From NCBI RefSeq assembly GCF_040790665.1, contig NZ_CP160851.1, positions 62,001-126,000 on the forward strand: 64,000 bases of DNA, read 5' to 3'. Under the pieces are notes generated by a model. The model worked only from the letters and a program-made list of their open reading frames with translations, did no database searches and was not told where the DNA came from. This stretch comes from Sulfitobacter pontiacus. GTDB taxonomy: Bacteria; Pseudomonadota; Alphaproteobacteria; Rhodobacterales; Rhodobacteraceae. This document shows positions 1 through 8,268 of this stretch, piece after piece (positions within the stretch are counted from its first letter, which is position 1; each line of letters starts with the position of its first letter). Position numbers and translations under genes: made by a program.

Positions 1-402
1 ATCCCCACGTGGGTCGACGGCCCTGTTGCCCTAATCGGCGACGCGGCCCATGCCATGTATCCCACAGGATCGAACGGCGCGAGCCAGGCGATCATGGACG
101 CCCGCCATCTGTGCGCGCGCTTCCTGCAAGACGGGGTCACCCCCGCGGCACTGCGCAGTTTTGACGACGCTTATTGCGGACCGATATCAGAGCTCATCCT
201 GCGCAATCGCGGGGCCGGTCCTTTCGGGTTGCTGAACATGGTCAACGACCGCTGTGGCGGTGCCTTTGACCAAATCGACGACGTGATCCCTCCTCAGGAA
301 CGGGCCGAGTATATGGCGCAGTACAAGACCGCAGCAGGATTTGCCGTTGATCGGTTGAATGCCTCTGACCCCACTTTGCCGCAAGGCGCACGCCTTACAT
401 AG
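1..402 (+). CDS. FAD-dependent monooxygenase, C-terminal part (5' end outside window)
   Basis: The frame is open from the first base and ends at TAG 400-402. It begins at residues IPTWVDGPVALIGDAAHAMY, which contain the GDAAH motif that binds the FAD ribityl/phosphate in the UbiH/PHBH class of flavoprotein hydroxylases. The following P-x-G-S-N-G-A-S-Q-A-I-x-D stretch is also typical. About 133 residues remain; the N-terminal dinucleotide-binding fold and substrate domain lie upstream. Family assignment is firm, substrate unknown. The gene does not seem part of the iron cluster that follows, from which it is separated by about 200 bases. Confidence 0.85.
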   Translation: MPTWVDGPVALIGDAAHAMYPTGSNGASQAIMDARHLCARFLQDGVTPAALRSFDDAYCGPISELILRNRGAGPFGLLNMVNDRCGGAFDQIDDVIPPQERAEYMAQYKTAAGFAVDRLNASDPTLPQGARLT

Positions 403-606
403 TAAGCCCCTAGGATCACCGCGTATTTTTTGGGCGATGCCAAAAACGTGAGCGGCAAAAAAGTTATCTTACTAAAATTGTCGGGTTGACCTTCCCCGCG
501 ATACTGTTCAGGTATTGCGCATAATTTCCATGCCTCCGGCGCGGCCCGTCGATCCGCAATTGTCGACAGCATCCGCAGGCGCGATCCGTCAAAAGGAACT
601 GAACGT
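403..606. promoter_or_regulatory. Intergenic leader of the imelysin cluster
   Basis: About 200 bases without a gene. A possible -35 TTGACC lies at 486-491, with AGGTAT at 510-515 as a weak -10 at 18 bases. The ribosome-binding site AAAGGAACTGAACGT precedes ATG 607. I see no Fur, Irr or RirA operator that I would defend by eye. Confidence 0.3.
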
Positions 607-1866
607 ATGACCCGCAGCTTGATGACCTCTGTGCTTGCATTGACCTTGGCCTCCCCCGCTTTGGCGGTAGAGAAGTCCGAGGTGATCGACACATACGCCG
701 ACATCGCCGAAGCCGCCTATGGCGACAGCCTGATCACAGCCCAAGCGCTGGTCGACGCTGTGGATGCCCTGATCGCAGAGCCCTCCGCCGACACGATGCA
801 AGCCGCCCGCACCGCGTGGCTGGCAGCGCGCGTCCCCTACCAGCAGACCGAAGCCTACCGTTTCGGCAACCCTATCGTTGACGACTGGGAAGGCAAGCTG
901 AACGCCTGGCCGCTGGACGAAGGTCTGATCGACTATGTTGACGCCTCCTATGGCGGGGCTACCGATGAAAACGCCGCCGCCGCGTTGAACGTTATCGCGA
1001 ACCCGACGTTCACACTGTCGGGCACCGAAGTTGACGCCAGCACAATCACCCCCGACTTCCTTGCCGAAACCTTGCACGAAGCCGACGGGAATGAAGCCAA
1101 TGTGGCGTCGGGCTACCACGCGGTTGAATTCCTGCTCTGGGGGCAGGATCTGAACGGCACGGAACACGGGGCCGGTGGGCGCGACTGGACAGACTACGCC
1201 ACGGGCGACGACTGCACCAATGACAATTGTGACCGCCGCGGTCAGTACCTCAAGGCTGCTGCCGATCTGATCGTGACCGATCTGGAGTATATGGTTGCAC
1301 AATGGGCCGAAGGCGGTGCCGCGCGCACCAACCTGACCGACAACGAAGACGGCGCGATCTCGGCGATGCTGACCGGCATGGGGTCGCTGTCTTATGGTGA
1401 GCTTGCGGGCGAACGCATGCGTCTTGGTCTGATGCTGAACGACCCCGAAGAAGAGCATGACTGCTTCTCGGACAACACGCACAACAGCCACTATTACGAC
1501 GGTCTGGGTATCCAGAACGTGTACCTCGGTGCCTATGCGCGTACCGACGGCACGCTGGTCACCGGCCCATCCCTGTCCGATCTGGTCGCTGCCGAAAACG
1601 CCGATCTGGATGCGGAAATGCAGCTGAACCTGTCGACCACCATGCGCAAGCTTGGCCAGATCAAGACCGCTGCCGAAGCGGGCATGTCCTATGACCAGAT
1701 GATGGCGCGCGGCAACAAGGGCGGCGAAGCCTTGGTTATGGGCGGCGTGAACGCCCTGATTGCACAGACCAAGACCATCGAACGCGTCGTTGCCACCCTG
1801 GGTGTGGATGACGTGGCGATTGAAGGCTCCGACAGCCTCGATAGCCCCGGCGCCGTGTTCGAGTAA
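607..1866 (+). CDS. Imelysin family periplasmic protein (peptidase M75 / IrpA-like)
   Basis: A 419-residue protein with a clear Sec signal peptide (MTRSLMTSVLALTLASPALA). The family motif GxHxxE is present at residues 169-174 (G-Y-H-A-V-E), followed by FLLWGQD. Imelysins such as IrpA and the EfeO C-domain are periplasmic proteins linked to iron acquisition; proteolytic activity is doubtful for most. Length and the two-lobed helical pattern match IrpA-type members. It opens a plus-strand run with a porin-like protein, a di-haem oxidoreductase, a second imelysin and a DUF1513 protein, a recurrent iron-responsive arrangement in proteobacteria. The start is fixed by AAAGGA 9 bases upstream. Confidence 0.9.
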   Translation: MTRSLMTSVLALTLASPALAVEKSEVIDTYADIAEAAYGDSLITAQALVDAVDALIAEPSADTMQAARTAWLAARVPYQQTEAYRFGNPIVDDWEGKLNAWPLDEGLIDYVDASYGGATDENAAAALNVIANPTFTLSGTEVDASTITPDFLAETLHEADGNEANVASGYHAVEFLLWGQDLNGTEHGAGGRDWTDYATGDDCTNDNCDRRGQYLKAAADLIVTDLEYMVAQWAEGGAARTNLTDNEDGAISAMLTGMGSLSYGELAGERMRLGLMLNDPEEEHDCFSDNTHNSHYYDGLGIQNVYLGAYARTDGTLVTGPSLSDLVAAENADLDAEMQLNLSTTMRKLGQIKTAAEAGMSYDQMMARGNKGGEALVMGGVNALIAQTKTIERVVATLGVDDVAIEGSDSLDSPGAVFE

Positions 1867-1911
1867 TACCCCGTTTTCATGAGTTCCTCCTCCCACTGAA
1901 AGTAAACAAGA

Positions 1912-2916
1912 ATGAAGAAACTAGCTCTCGCCGGTTGCGCTTTGGCGCTGACCGGTGCCACTCCCCTTTTGGCTCAAGAACAGGCATTTGTCTGGGGCGG
2001 TGAGTTTGAAATCGGCGTCGACAGCACCGTCACATCCGATGATCCTGCAGGCGAGTTGACCGATAACTACGCCAGCCTGTCGCTCGCCTTCGAAGCCGGT
2101 GTCGCGACCAGCATCACGCTGTTTGGTGAAGTGACCCTGGAAAGCGTCACAGACCCGGCCGAAACCCGTCAGTTCGACGATCTGGGTCTTTATGTGAACG
2201 AACTTGGCCTGCGCTTTGATCTGGCAGCAGGCGAGCTGAGCGTCGGTAAAGTAAGCCCGACCTTCGCTGTGGCATGGGACGCAGCCCCCGGTTTCTACGG
2301 CACATCGCTGGCCGAAGACTATGAGTTGTCCGAAGTGATCGGTGCGACATTCGACATGCCTGTCGCCGCCTCAGGCGGGGTTCTGTCCTTTGCGCTGTTC
2401 TATGCGGATGACACGGCGTTCAGCGACTCGCTGGGGACAAAGCGCGGCCGCAACACCACCGCGGATGGCGGCGCGGGTAACACCGGCAAGCTGAACAACG
2501 TGGCGCTGCAGTACACGCAGGAAGTTGGCGACACGACCTATTGGGTTGGCGGGCGTTTCCTGACCGCGGGTGACAGCGATGTATCCGACGAAAAAGGGGC
2601 CGTCATCGGGATGGCGCATGACTTTGGCAACGGTTTCGACCTGATCGCCGAAGTGGCCTATTTCGACGGGTTCGCAGGCACGGGCGAGGATTCCAGCTAT
2701 GCGACGTTGGGCGGTTCTTACGTTCAGGGGCCGTGGGCCTACTCTGCCAGCTACACCGGCATCGACAACACCGCGAATGGTTACGATGATTTGATCACCG
2801 TGGGTGTAGACTACACGTTCGAGAATGATATGTCGCTGGGTGGTGGCGTCGGCTTCTACGATGTAGACGGCAATGACTTTACCGCTGTCGGGGCATCGCT
2901 GGTGATCCCCTTCTAA
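1912..2916 (+). CDS. Porin-like outer-membrane beta-barrel protein
   Basis: A 334-residue protein starting with a signal peptide (MKKLALAGCALALTGATPLLAQ). The rest alternates short amphipathic strands rich in G, D, T and aromatics and ends in a terminal Phe (VIPF), the outer-membrane sorting signal of beta-barrels. It resembles the general porin-like proteins of Rhodobacterales. It lies 45 bases after the first imelysin gene and 19 bases before the di-haem oxidoreductase, so co-transcription is likely. A role as an outer-membrane channel for an iron species is inferred only from context. Confidence 0.75.
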   Translation: MKKLALAGCALALTGATPLLAQEQAFVWGGEFEIGVDSTVTSDDPAGELTDNYASLSLAFEAGVATSITLFGEVTLESVTDPAETRQFDDLGLYVNELGLRFDLAAGELSVGKVSPTFAVAWDAAPGFYGTSLAEDYELSEVIGATFDMPVAASGGVLSFALFYADDTAFSDSLGTKRGRNTTADGGAGNTGKLNNVALQYTQEVGDTTYWVGGRFLTAGDSDVSDEKGAVIGMAHDFGNGFDLIAEVAYFDGFAGTGEDSSYATLGGSYVQGPWAYSASYTGIDNTANGYDDLITVGVDYTFENDMSLGGGVGFYDVDGNDFTAVGASLVIPF

Positions 2917-2935
2917 TATCGAAATAGGGCAGAAT

Positions 2936-4471
2936 ATGCATTTCCTCCGGTCTTTTATCCCTCAGGCCCTGGTGATGTCCCTGCCCCTACTGAGCGGTCC
3001 GGTCTACGCCGGGCCGCTTGATGAACCCCATCTGGATATCATCCCGCGTACCGCCGATGAAACGGCCCGTATCGCCGATGTAACCGCCCCTCCTGACAGT
3101 TTTGACGCCCCCAGCCCGTTCGAGGTGAATAGCGGCGGCGCTGCCACCGTGCGCCCGCGCATGAATGCCGATGCGTTTTCGCAGGCCTCGGGCAATATGT
3201 CGTTCGAGGACGAGCTGACCTTCAAACTGGGCAATGGGCTGTTTCGCAAGCTGTGGGTGTCGTCGCCTTCCTCGACGCTGGCGTCTGACGGGTTGGGGCC
3301 ATTGTTCAACGCACGGTCGTGCCAAAGCTGCCACATCAAGGACGGGCGCGGACACCCGCCCGAAGGCCCCGACGACAGCGCGATTTCCATGTTCCTGCGC
3401 GTGTCTATTCCGGGCAATGAAGACGCCGGCAATATCAAAGAGATCGAAGGGTATCTGGCCACGCTCGCCGAACCCACCTACGGCACGCAAATGCAGGATT
3501 TCGCCGTCTCGGGGCATAGTGCCGAATACCGCTTGCAGGTCGATTATACCGAAATCCCCATGACCCTGTCGGGGGGCCAGGTCGTGTCCTTGCGGCAACC
3601 GACTTACACCGCGGCTGATCTTGGCTATGGCCCGCTGCACCCCGATGCGATGCTGTCGCCCCGTGTGACGCCGCAGATGATCGGGCTTGGGCTTCTCGAA
3701 GCGATCCCTGCTGCGGATATTCTGGCGCTGACAGACCCTAATGACGCGGATAGTGACGGTATTTCGGGCCGCGCCAATATTGTCTGGTCGCAGGAATACA
3801 ACATGCCGATGCTGGGCCGTTTCGGGCTTAAGGCCGGGATGCCCACGATCCGCGAACAATCCGCAGGGGCCTTTGCGGGCGATATCGGCATCTCTAACCC
3901 GATCTTCGGCGATCCGTTTGGCGATTGTTCGACCATTCAGGATGCTTGCGTAAACGCGCCTCATGGGGCCGCTGACGTGCGCGGGTTCGAGATTGACGCC
4001 GAAGGGCTGGATCTGGTCACCTTTTACAGCCGCAACCTTGCCGTGCCCGCCCGTCGCGACGCGGACACACCCGAGGTGCTGCGTGGCAAACAGGTGTTTC
4101 ATGAAACAGGCTGCGCCGACTGCCACCAGCCCAGCTTTGTCACCCATCGTCTGAAGGACCAGCCCGAACAAAGCTTTCAGCTGATCTGGCCCTATACCGA
4201 TATGCTGCTGCATGACATGGGCGAGGGCTTGGCCGATCACCGCCCCGAGGCCCGCGCCACCGGCACCGAATGGCGCACCGCGCCGCTGTGGGGGATTGGC
4301 ATGACCGAAACCGTATCGGGACATACGCAATTCCTGCACGACGGGCGCGCGCGGTCACTGCTGGAAGCCGTGCTTTGGCATGGCGGAGAGGCCGAGCCCG
4401 CCAAGAACCGCGTCATTGACATGCCACCCGCAGACCGTGATGCTTTGATCCACTATCTGGAAAGTTTGTAA
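2936..4471 (+). CDS. Di-haem oxidoreductase family protein (DUF1111, putative thiol oxidoreductase)
   Basis: A 511-residue exported protein with two c-type haem sites: C129-Q-S-C132-H133 and C393-A-D-C396-H397. The spacing and the motif LGPLFNARSCQSCH near the first site are diagnostic of the DUF1111 di-haem family. The N-terminal signal sequence (about 25 residues) sends it to the periplasm, where the Ccm system would attach haem. It sits between porin and imelysin genes, as commonly seen in imelysin clusters, so a redox step in iron handling is plausible. The true electron donor or acceptor is unknown. It ends one base before the next ATG. Confidence 0.9.
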   Translation: MHFLRSFIPQALVMSLPLLSGPVYAGPLDEPHLDIIPRTADETARIADVTAPPDSFDAPSPFEVNSGGAATVRPRMNADAFSQASGNMSFEDELTFKLGNGLFRKLWVSSPSSTLASDGLGPLFNARSCQSCHIKDGRGHPPEGPDDSAISMFLRVSIPGNEDAGNIKEIEGYLATLAEPTYGTQMQDFAVSGHSAEYRLQVDYTEIPMTLSGGQVVSLRQPTYTAADLGYGPLHPDAMLSPRVTPQMIGLGLLEAIPAADILALTDPNDADSDGISGRANIVWSQEYNMPMLGRFGLKAGMPTIREQSAGAFAGDIGISNPIFGDPFGDCSTIQDACVNAPHGAADVRGFEIDAEGLDLVTFYSRNLAVPARRDADTPEVLRGKQVFHETGCADCHQPSFVTHRLKDQPEQSFQLIWPYTDMLLHDMGEGLADHRPEARATGTEWRTAPLWGIGMTETVSGHTQFLHDGRARSLLEAVLWHGGEAEPAKNRVIDMPPADRDALIHYLESL

Positions 4472-4472
4472 T

Positions 4473-5489
4473 ATGAAAAAACTGGTCCTGGCCCTTGGTC
4501 TTTTCTGCGCACCATTGGGTGCTGCGGCCGAGGTAGGCTCCGCCGTTTTGCGCGATGTGGTCGATCATCACATCCTGCCCCGCTATACCACACTGGCAGA
4601 GCGTACGGATGCACTGGCCAACGTTGCCCAACAGAATTGCGCTGCCGATGACGCCGCGTTGCGCAATGCCTACCATGATGCCTTTGACGCGTGGATCGCG
4701 GTGAGCCATCTGCGGTTTGGCCCGTCCGAGACCGACAACCGCGCCTTTGCGCTGGCCTTCTGGCCCGACAGCCGTGGGGCCACACCCAAAACGCTCGCGG
4801 GGCTGATCACGGATGCCGATCCCGTGGGCCGCGACCCGCAGGCCTATGCCGATGTTTCCATCGCGGGGCGCGGTTTTTATGCGCTCGAGTTCCTGCTGTA
4901 TGACGATCAGATCAGCACGATGGGCGATGCTGGCTATCGCTGCGCTTTGGTGCAGACGGTAACTGCCGATATCGCCACGCAATCCCAAGCCATTCTGGAC
5001 GGCTGGACCTCTGGCTATGCCGAGGCCCTTGCAACGCCCGCCGAAGGAGGCCCCTACCGCAGCACCGAGGAAGCGGCGCAAGAGCTTTTCAAGGCGCTGA
5101 ACCTCGGGCTGGAGTTTACCGCCGACACCCGCATCGGACGCCCCATGGGCAGCTTTGACCGCCCGCGCCCCAATCGGGCAGAGACGCGGCGATCGGGGCG
5201 GTCTTTGCGCAATGTCGTGGTCGCGCTCACCTCTCTGCAGGATCTGGCGGAGCGGTTGGCGGCGGATGACGTGGCCGTGGTGGCCGCCTTTGACGACCGG
5301 TTTGACGAGGCGCTGGCAATCGCTGCCGACCTGGACGACCCTGTGTTCGCTGGAACGGCCAAGCCGCAATCCCGTCTGCGTGTAGAGGTGTTGCAGCAAT
5401 CTGTTGCCGCGATCCGCGATGTGGCCCGCCAAGATCTGGGCCCGCATTTGGGCGTCGCTTCGGGCTTTAACGCATTGGACGGAGATTGA
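4473..5489 (+). CDS. Second imelysin family protein, with variant GxHxxE motif
   Basis: A 338-residue exported protein (MKKLVLALGLFCAPLGAAAE signal). Residues 134-139 read G-F-Y-A-L-E followed by FLLYDDQ. This aligns with the GxHxxE motif of the first imelysin, but the His is replaced by Tyr136. The remaining pattern (DAFDAWIAVSHLRFGPSE near the N-terminus) fits the imelysin fold. Only one base separates it from the preceding stop, so translation is probably coupled. It probably partners the upstream paralogue and the di-haem protein in periplasmic iron handling. Loss of the His may mean a different metal or ligand-binding role. Confidence 0.85.
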   Translation: MKKLVLALGLFCAPLGAAAEVGSAVLRDVVDHHILPRYTTLAERTDALANVAQQNCAADDAALRNAYHDAFDAWIAVSHLRFGPSETDNRAFALAFWPDSRGATPKTLAGLITDADPVGRDPQAYADVSIAGRGFYALEFLLYDDQISTMGDAGYRCALVQTVTADIATQSQAILDGWTSGYAEALATPAEGGPYRSTEEAAQELFKALNLGLEFTADTRIGRPMGSFDRPRPNRAETRRSGRSLRNVVVALTSLQDLAERLAADDVAVVAAFDDRFDEALAIAADLDDPVFAGTAKPQSRLRVEVLQQSVAAIRDVARQDLGPHLGVASGFNALDGD

Positions 5490-5493
5490 CCCC

Positions 5494-6543
5494 ATGACCA
5501 ACCGCCGCCATTTCATTGCAGGGATGCTGGCATCAGGATTGGTGCCCGCCCCTACTTGGGCCGATGCGGGTGGGCCGGCCTATCTTGCCGCTGCCGGTCT
5601 GCGCGATGGCAGCTTTGTGCTCTGCGGCATTGACGCGGCGCTTGAGGTGGTGTTCGAAATCCCCCTGCCCGGTCGCGGCCACGCGGCGGCGGCGCATCCG
5701 TCCAAGCCGCAAGCTGTCGCCTTTGCACGGCGCCCCGGCAATTTCGCACTGGTGATCGACTGCATGTCGGGCCGGGTCAAGGCCACGCTGCACGCGCCCG
5801 AGAGGCGGCACTTCTACGGGCACGGAGCTTTTTCCGCCGACGGGAGCCTGCTTTACACGACCGAAAATGACTATGCCAACGGCATCGGGCGCATTGGTGT
5901 CTGGGACGTGGCGCTTGGCTATGTGCGCGTCGATGAATTTGCCAGCGGCGGAGTCGGCCCCCATGACATAAAACGTCTGCCCGGTGGCGACACGCTGGTC
6001 GTGGCGAACGGCGGGATTGATACGCATCCCGATTCAGGGCGCGCCAAGTTGAATATCCCCACCATGCGGCCCAACCTCACCTACATCAACGACCGTCGTA
6101 TTCTAGAGCAGATAGAACTGCCCCATGACATGCACCGCAACTCGATCCGGCATCTGGCCGTAGGGTCCGACGGGCGTGTCGCTTTCGGGATGCAATGGCA
6201 AGGCGACGGCGATGCCCCCGCGCTTGTCGGGCTGCATCAGCAAGGAGAGACGCCGCTCTTGCTGGACGGTGCCGAAGATATGCACGGGTACATCGGCAGT
6301 ATTGCTTTGTCGGACGACGGGTCCGAGATTGCCGTAACCTCGCCCCGTGCCGGTTTGGTGCAGGTATTTGACGCAGCAACCGCGTCATACACTCGCAGTA
6401 TCGCGCTTACCGATGTCTGCGGTGTTGCCGCGGCACCGGAAGATTTTGTTGTGACCAGCGGTACCGGTATCGTTCAGCGCCTCTCTGGCAGGTTGAACCC
6501 GGAAAAACCGCTGATGTGGGATAATCACCTCGTCCGGCTTTAG
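5494..6543 (+). CDS. DUF1513 domain-containing protein
   Basis: The protein has 349 residues from ATG 5494, four bases after the preceding stop. A longer in-frame start at 5404 lies inside the previous gene and lacks support. The N-terminus MTNRRHFIAGMLASG carries an RR-x-F-hydrophobic pattern that fits a twin-arginine signal. The body is a seven-bladed-propeller-like repeat (repeated G-x-L-x-x-x-x-x-D patterns; GAFSADGSLLYTTENDY; GVGPHDIKRLPGGDTLVVANGG), the DUF1513 signature. Members are found beside imelysin and di-haem genes; the biochemical function is not established. It closes the cluster. Confidence 0.85.
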   Translation: MTNRRHFIAGMLASGLVPAPTWADAGGPAYLAAAGLRDGSFVLCGIDAALEVVFEIPLPGRGHAAAAHPSKPQAVAFARRPGNFALVIDCMSGRVKATLHAPERRHFYGHGAFSADGSLLYTTENDYANGIGRIGVWDVALGYVRVDEFASGGVGPHDIKRLPGGDTLVVANGGIDTHPDSGRAKLNIPTMRPNLTYINDRRILEQIELPHDMHRNSIRHLAVGSDGRVAFGMQWQGDGDAPALVGLHQQGETPLLLDGAEDMHGYIGSIALSDDGSEIAVTSPRAGLVQVFDAATASYTRSIALTDVCGVAAAPEDFVVTSGTGIVQRLSGRLNPEKPLMWDNHLVRL

Positions 6544-6556
6544 GCCCCAGCGGGGC
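6544..6556 (+). terminator. Short GC hairpin directly after the DUF1513 stop
   Basis: GCCCC (6544-6548), loop AGC, GGGGC (6552-6556), followed by GGTTTGA. It is compact and immediately after the stop, but the T run is short, so it is a weak candidate terminator. Confidence 0.4.
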
Positions 6557-6591
6557 GGTTTGATGTCACCGGCTTACATCTTCGAAAACGC

Positions 6592-6632
6592 AAAAAGCCC
6601 CCGTGGCCGGCACCTTGGCCGGTCCACAGGGC
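6592..6632 (-). terminator. Rho-independent terminator, minus strand
   Basis: On the minus strand the stem runs GCCC-GTGG-CCGG against CCGG-CCAC-GGGC, with small bulges, and is followed by five T (plus-strand AAAAA at 6592-6596). It lies about 210 bases past the stop of the minus-strand gene ending at 6845 and would stop its transcript. Confidence 0.6.
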
Positions 6633-6844
6633 AAAGTAGTAAGGGCCGGAGCAGGCCCGAAAATCGATTAAGCTGATGAACTCTAACCCGCGGAAATTCG
6701 CGCGTTGAGGGTTCACGAAAAAGGGAAAGCGCCGCATTCGATGCCCGTCTGCTGTTAAATCCTTTCAAATCATATCGGGTCGAACACGGTGCTTTCTCGG
6801 GCCCTGGCAGCGGCGAGGCATGCCGCCTTGACAGGGCAAACCAG
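6633..6844. other. Non-coding stretch with a second hairpin
   Basis: No credible gene. A stem GCCCTG (6801-6806) / CAGGGC (6832-6837) encloses an inner GCGGC / GCCGC pair. It has no T tract on either strand, so it is more likely a transcript-stabilising hairpin of the minus-strand gene than a terminator. Confidence 0.4.
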
Positions 6845-7810
6845 TTAACTTTGACGCATACCTCCTTTCGTTGCCGGGCTTTTGCCCCACAAAAGGGCAT
6901 CTATTGTTGTGGCTCCCATGTGGTCTGCCATCGCGCCGACCACCGTCTCGTTCACGCCGCTCAGGAAGTTCACAAGTTCCGTCAGCGTCAGCTCTTCGAG
7001 CAGCAGCTTGAGCGTGCCGGCACCGACATTGTGCAACAGCTCGTCCAGTTCTTCCGCCTCGAGCACATTCAACAGACGCGTCGCGGCAGGGGTGTCGAGG
7101 TTTGCAAGCAATACCGCAGCGCTGCCGACGCCAAAGGCGCGGTCGAATTCATCGGTGCCGAGGGCGGTCACAAAGGCGTCGATCTCGGCCGAGGTCGCGT
7201 TGTTCAGCGCGTCGGCCAGTTTGAAGGCTGTCTGCCCTTCGGCAGAGAAATCAAACACGGCGTCGATCAGATCTTCGGCCTGGGCAGCGACACCCACGAA
7301 GACCGCGCGGGCCCCGTTTTCCATCGTGATGATGACGTCACCGTCGCGCAAATCGCGGGAACCGGTCAGGCACATGGCAGCGCGCAGATCGGCGCGGGAA
7401 GAAAACTGACCCAGGAAGGTGATCGCATCGCCGCGGGCGACGTCAAAATTATTGACGACGATATGCGTGTCGGAGGGTACCACGATAAAGTCAGGCGTGG
7501 CGATGGTCATTGTCTCCTGGGTCAGGTCGGGTTGTGCAGCCTGGGGCGTGGCCCAGACATCTTGCACATGAGAGAAGCCAGCGTTGATCTGGATGGCCTG
7601 CGTCGGGTCCGCATCTGTCGGCATGACATAGCGGGCGCAGCGCATCCGGTCCGCCGCGAGTTTAAGCGCGGTGCTGTCGGCCGTGATGTCCAAGACGGAG
7701 TCGGTAGCGTTTCCCGAAACATGGATGCCAAGTACTGCACCCAAAACCGCCTCGCGCAGGGAGGAGTTGTTGGCGATCTGGGCCAGTTCTAGGAATGTTG
7801 CGTTTGCCAT
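6845..7810 (-). CDS. Hypothetical protein, helical repeats in C-terminal half
   Basis: The protein has 321 residues from ATG 7810. AAGGTG lies six bases before that ATG, which favours it over the in-frame GTG at 7819. There is no signal peptide or membrane segment. The N-terminal half is mixed, with a stretch TPDFIVVPSDTHIVVNNFDVARGD that looks like beta structure. The C-terminal half is acidic and leucine-rich (LLNVLEAEELDELLHNVGAG, LKLLLEELTLTELVNFLSG), suggesting short helical repeats a little like the MgtE N-domain. I do not recognise the family. It stands alone between the iron cluster and the sensor kinase and has its own terminator. Confidence 0.6.
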   Translation of the reverse strand: MANATFLELAQIANNSSLREAVLGAVLGIHVSGNATDSVLDITADSTALKLAADRMRCARYVMPTDADPTQAIQINAGFSHVQDVWATPQAAQPDLTQETMTIATPDFIVVPSDTHIVVNNFDVARGDAITFLGQFSSRADLRAAMCLTGSRDLRDGDVIITMENGARAVFVGVAAQAEDLIDAVFDFSAEGQTAFKLADALNNATSAEIDAFVTALGTDEFDRAFGVGSAAVLLANLDTPAATRLLNVLEAEELDELLHNVGAGTLKLLLEELTLTELVNFLSGVNETVVGAMADHMGATTIDALLWGKSPATKGGMRQS

Positions 7811-8268
7811 CGTCTTCACCTTGGATTTGTTGCAGCCTGTGTTTGGTGGCTGTTAAGATGAAATTAACGCTAAATCCCAAGGGCGTCGCGGGCCTAGGCG
7901 GGTAGTCCAAAACAGCTTGTGGCTATGGCGCTATCCCAAAGGATAGGTATCTGCTGCTGCACTGGCACTATTCACCCTGCCCTGCAGGCAGAAACGGAGT
8001 TTACCATTGCCAAAAAAGCCCGCCCCGCCTAGCCTTTTCGCAACTGCAAAAAGCGCCCGATCAACGAGGCGCAGCAAAAAACGCAGTGAGAGCAGTAGTG
8101 AAAGGACAGCACCAGACGACATCCAAGTTGCCATGCTCCGCAGCATATGCCGCGGGGGCGCAATGGAATCGATCGCTTTGGATGCTTTTACAAGTGGTTT
8201 GACGTTGTGATGTTTGATAGCAGGAGGCGGGCTTTGACTATGCTTTCCGGTGTCCGCAAAGCGACGAG
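7811..8268. other. Intergenic region, no confident gene
   Basis: About 460 bases. It has a perfect short palindrome CTATCC-CAAA-GGATAG at 7931-7946 and a CTGCC / GGCAG hairpin around 7977-7991. A 67-codon plus-strand frame opens with TTG 8007, with GGAG seven bases upstream, and encodes a very basic peptide; a 71-codon frame overlaps it on the other strand. Neither is convincing. The region probably holds divergent promoters for the genes at 7810 and 8269. Confidence 0.35.

Noticed and set aside
589-1896. Long open frame (435 codons) on the minus strand opposite the first imelysin gene
   Set aside because: It mirrors the real gene in a GC-rich genome; its product is low complexity in His/Gly/Val without family motifs, and no ribosome-binding site was seen.
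2987-4339. 450-codon minus-strand frame opposite the di-haem oxidoreductase
   Set aside because: The plus-strand frame has signal peptide and two CxxCH motifs; the opposite frame has no recognisable features.
6801-6837. Hairpin after the 6845 gene as its terminator or a tRNA-like element
   Set aside because: No T tract follows on either strand and no cloverleaf can be drawn; the better terminator is at 6592-6632.
8007-8210. Small basic peptide frame with TTG start and GGAG upstream
   Set aside because: Biased composition, an overlapping frame of similar length on the other strand, and position in a likely promoter region make it too weak to call.
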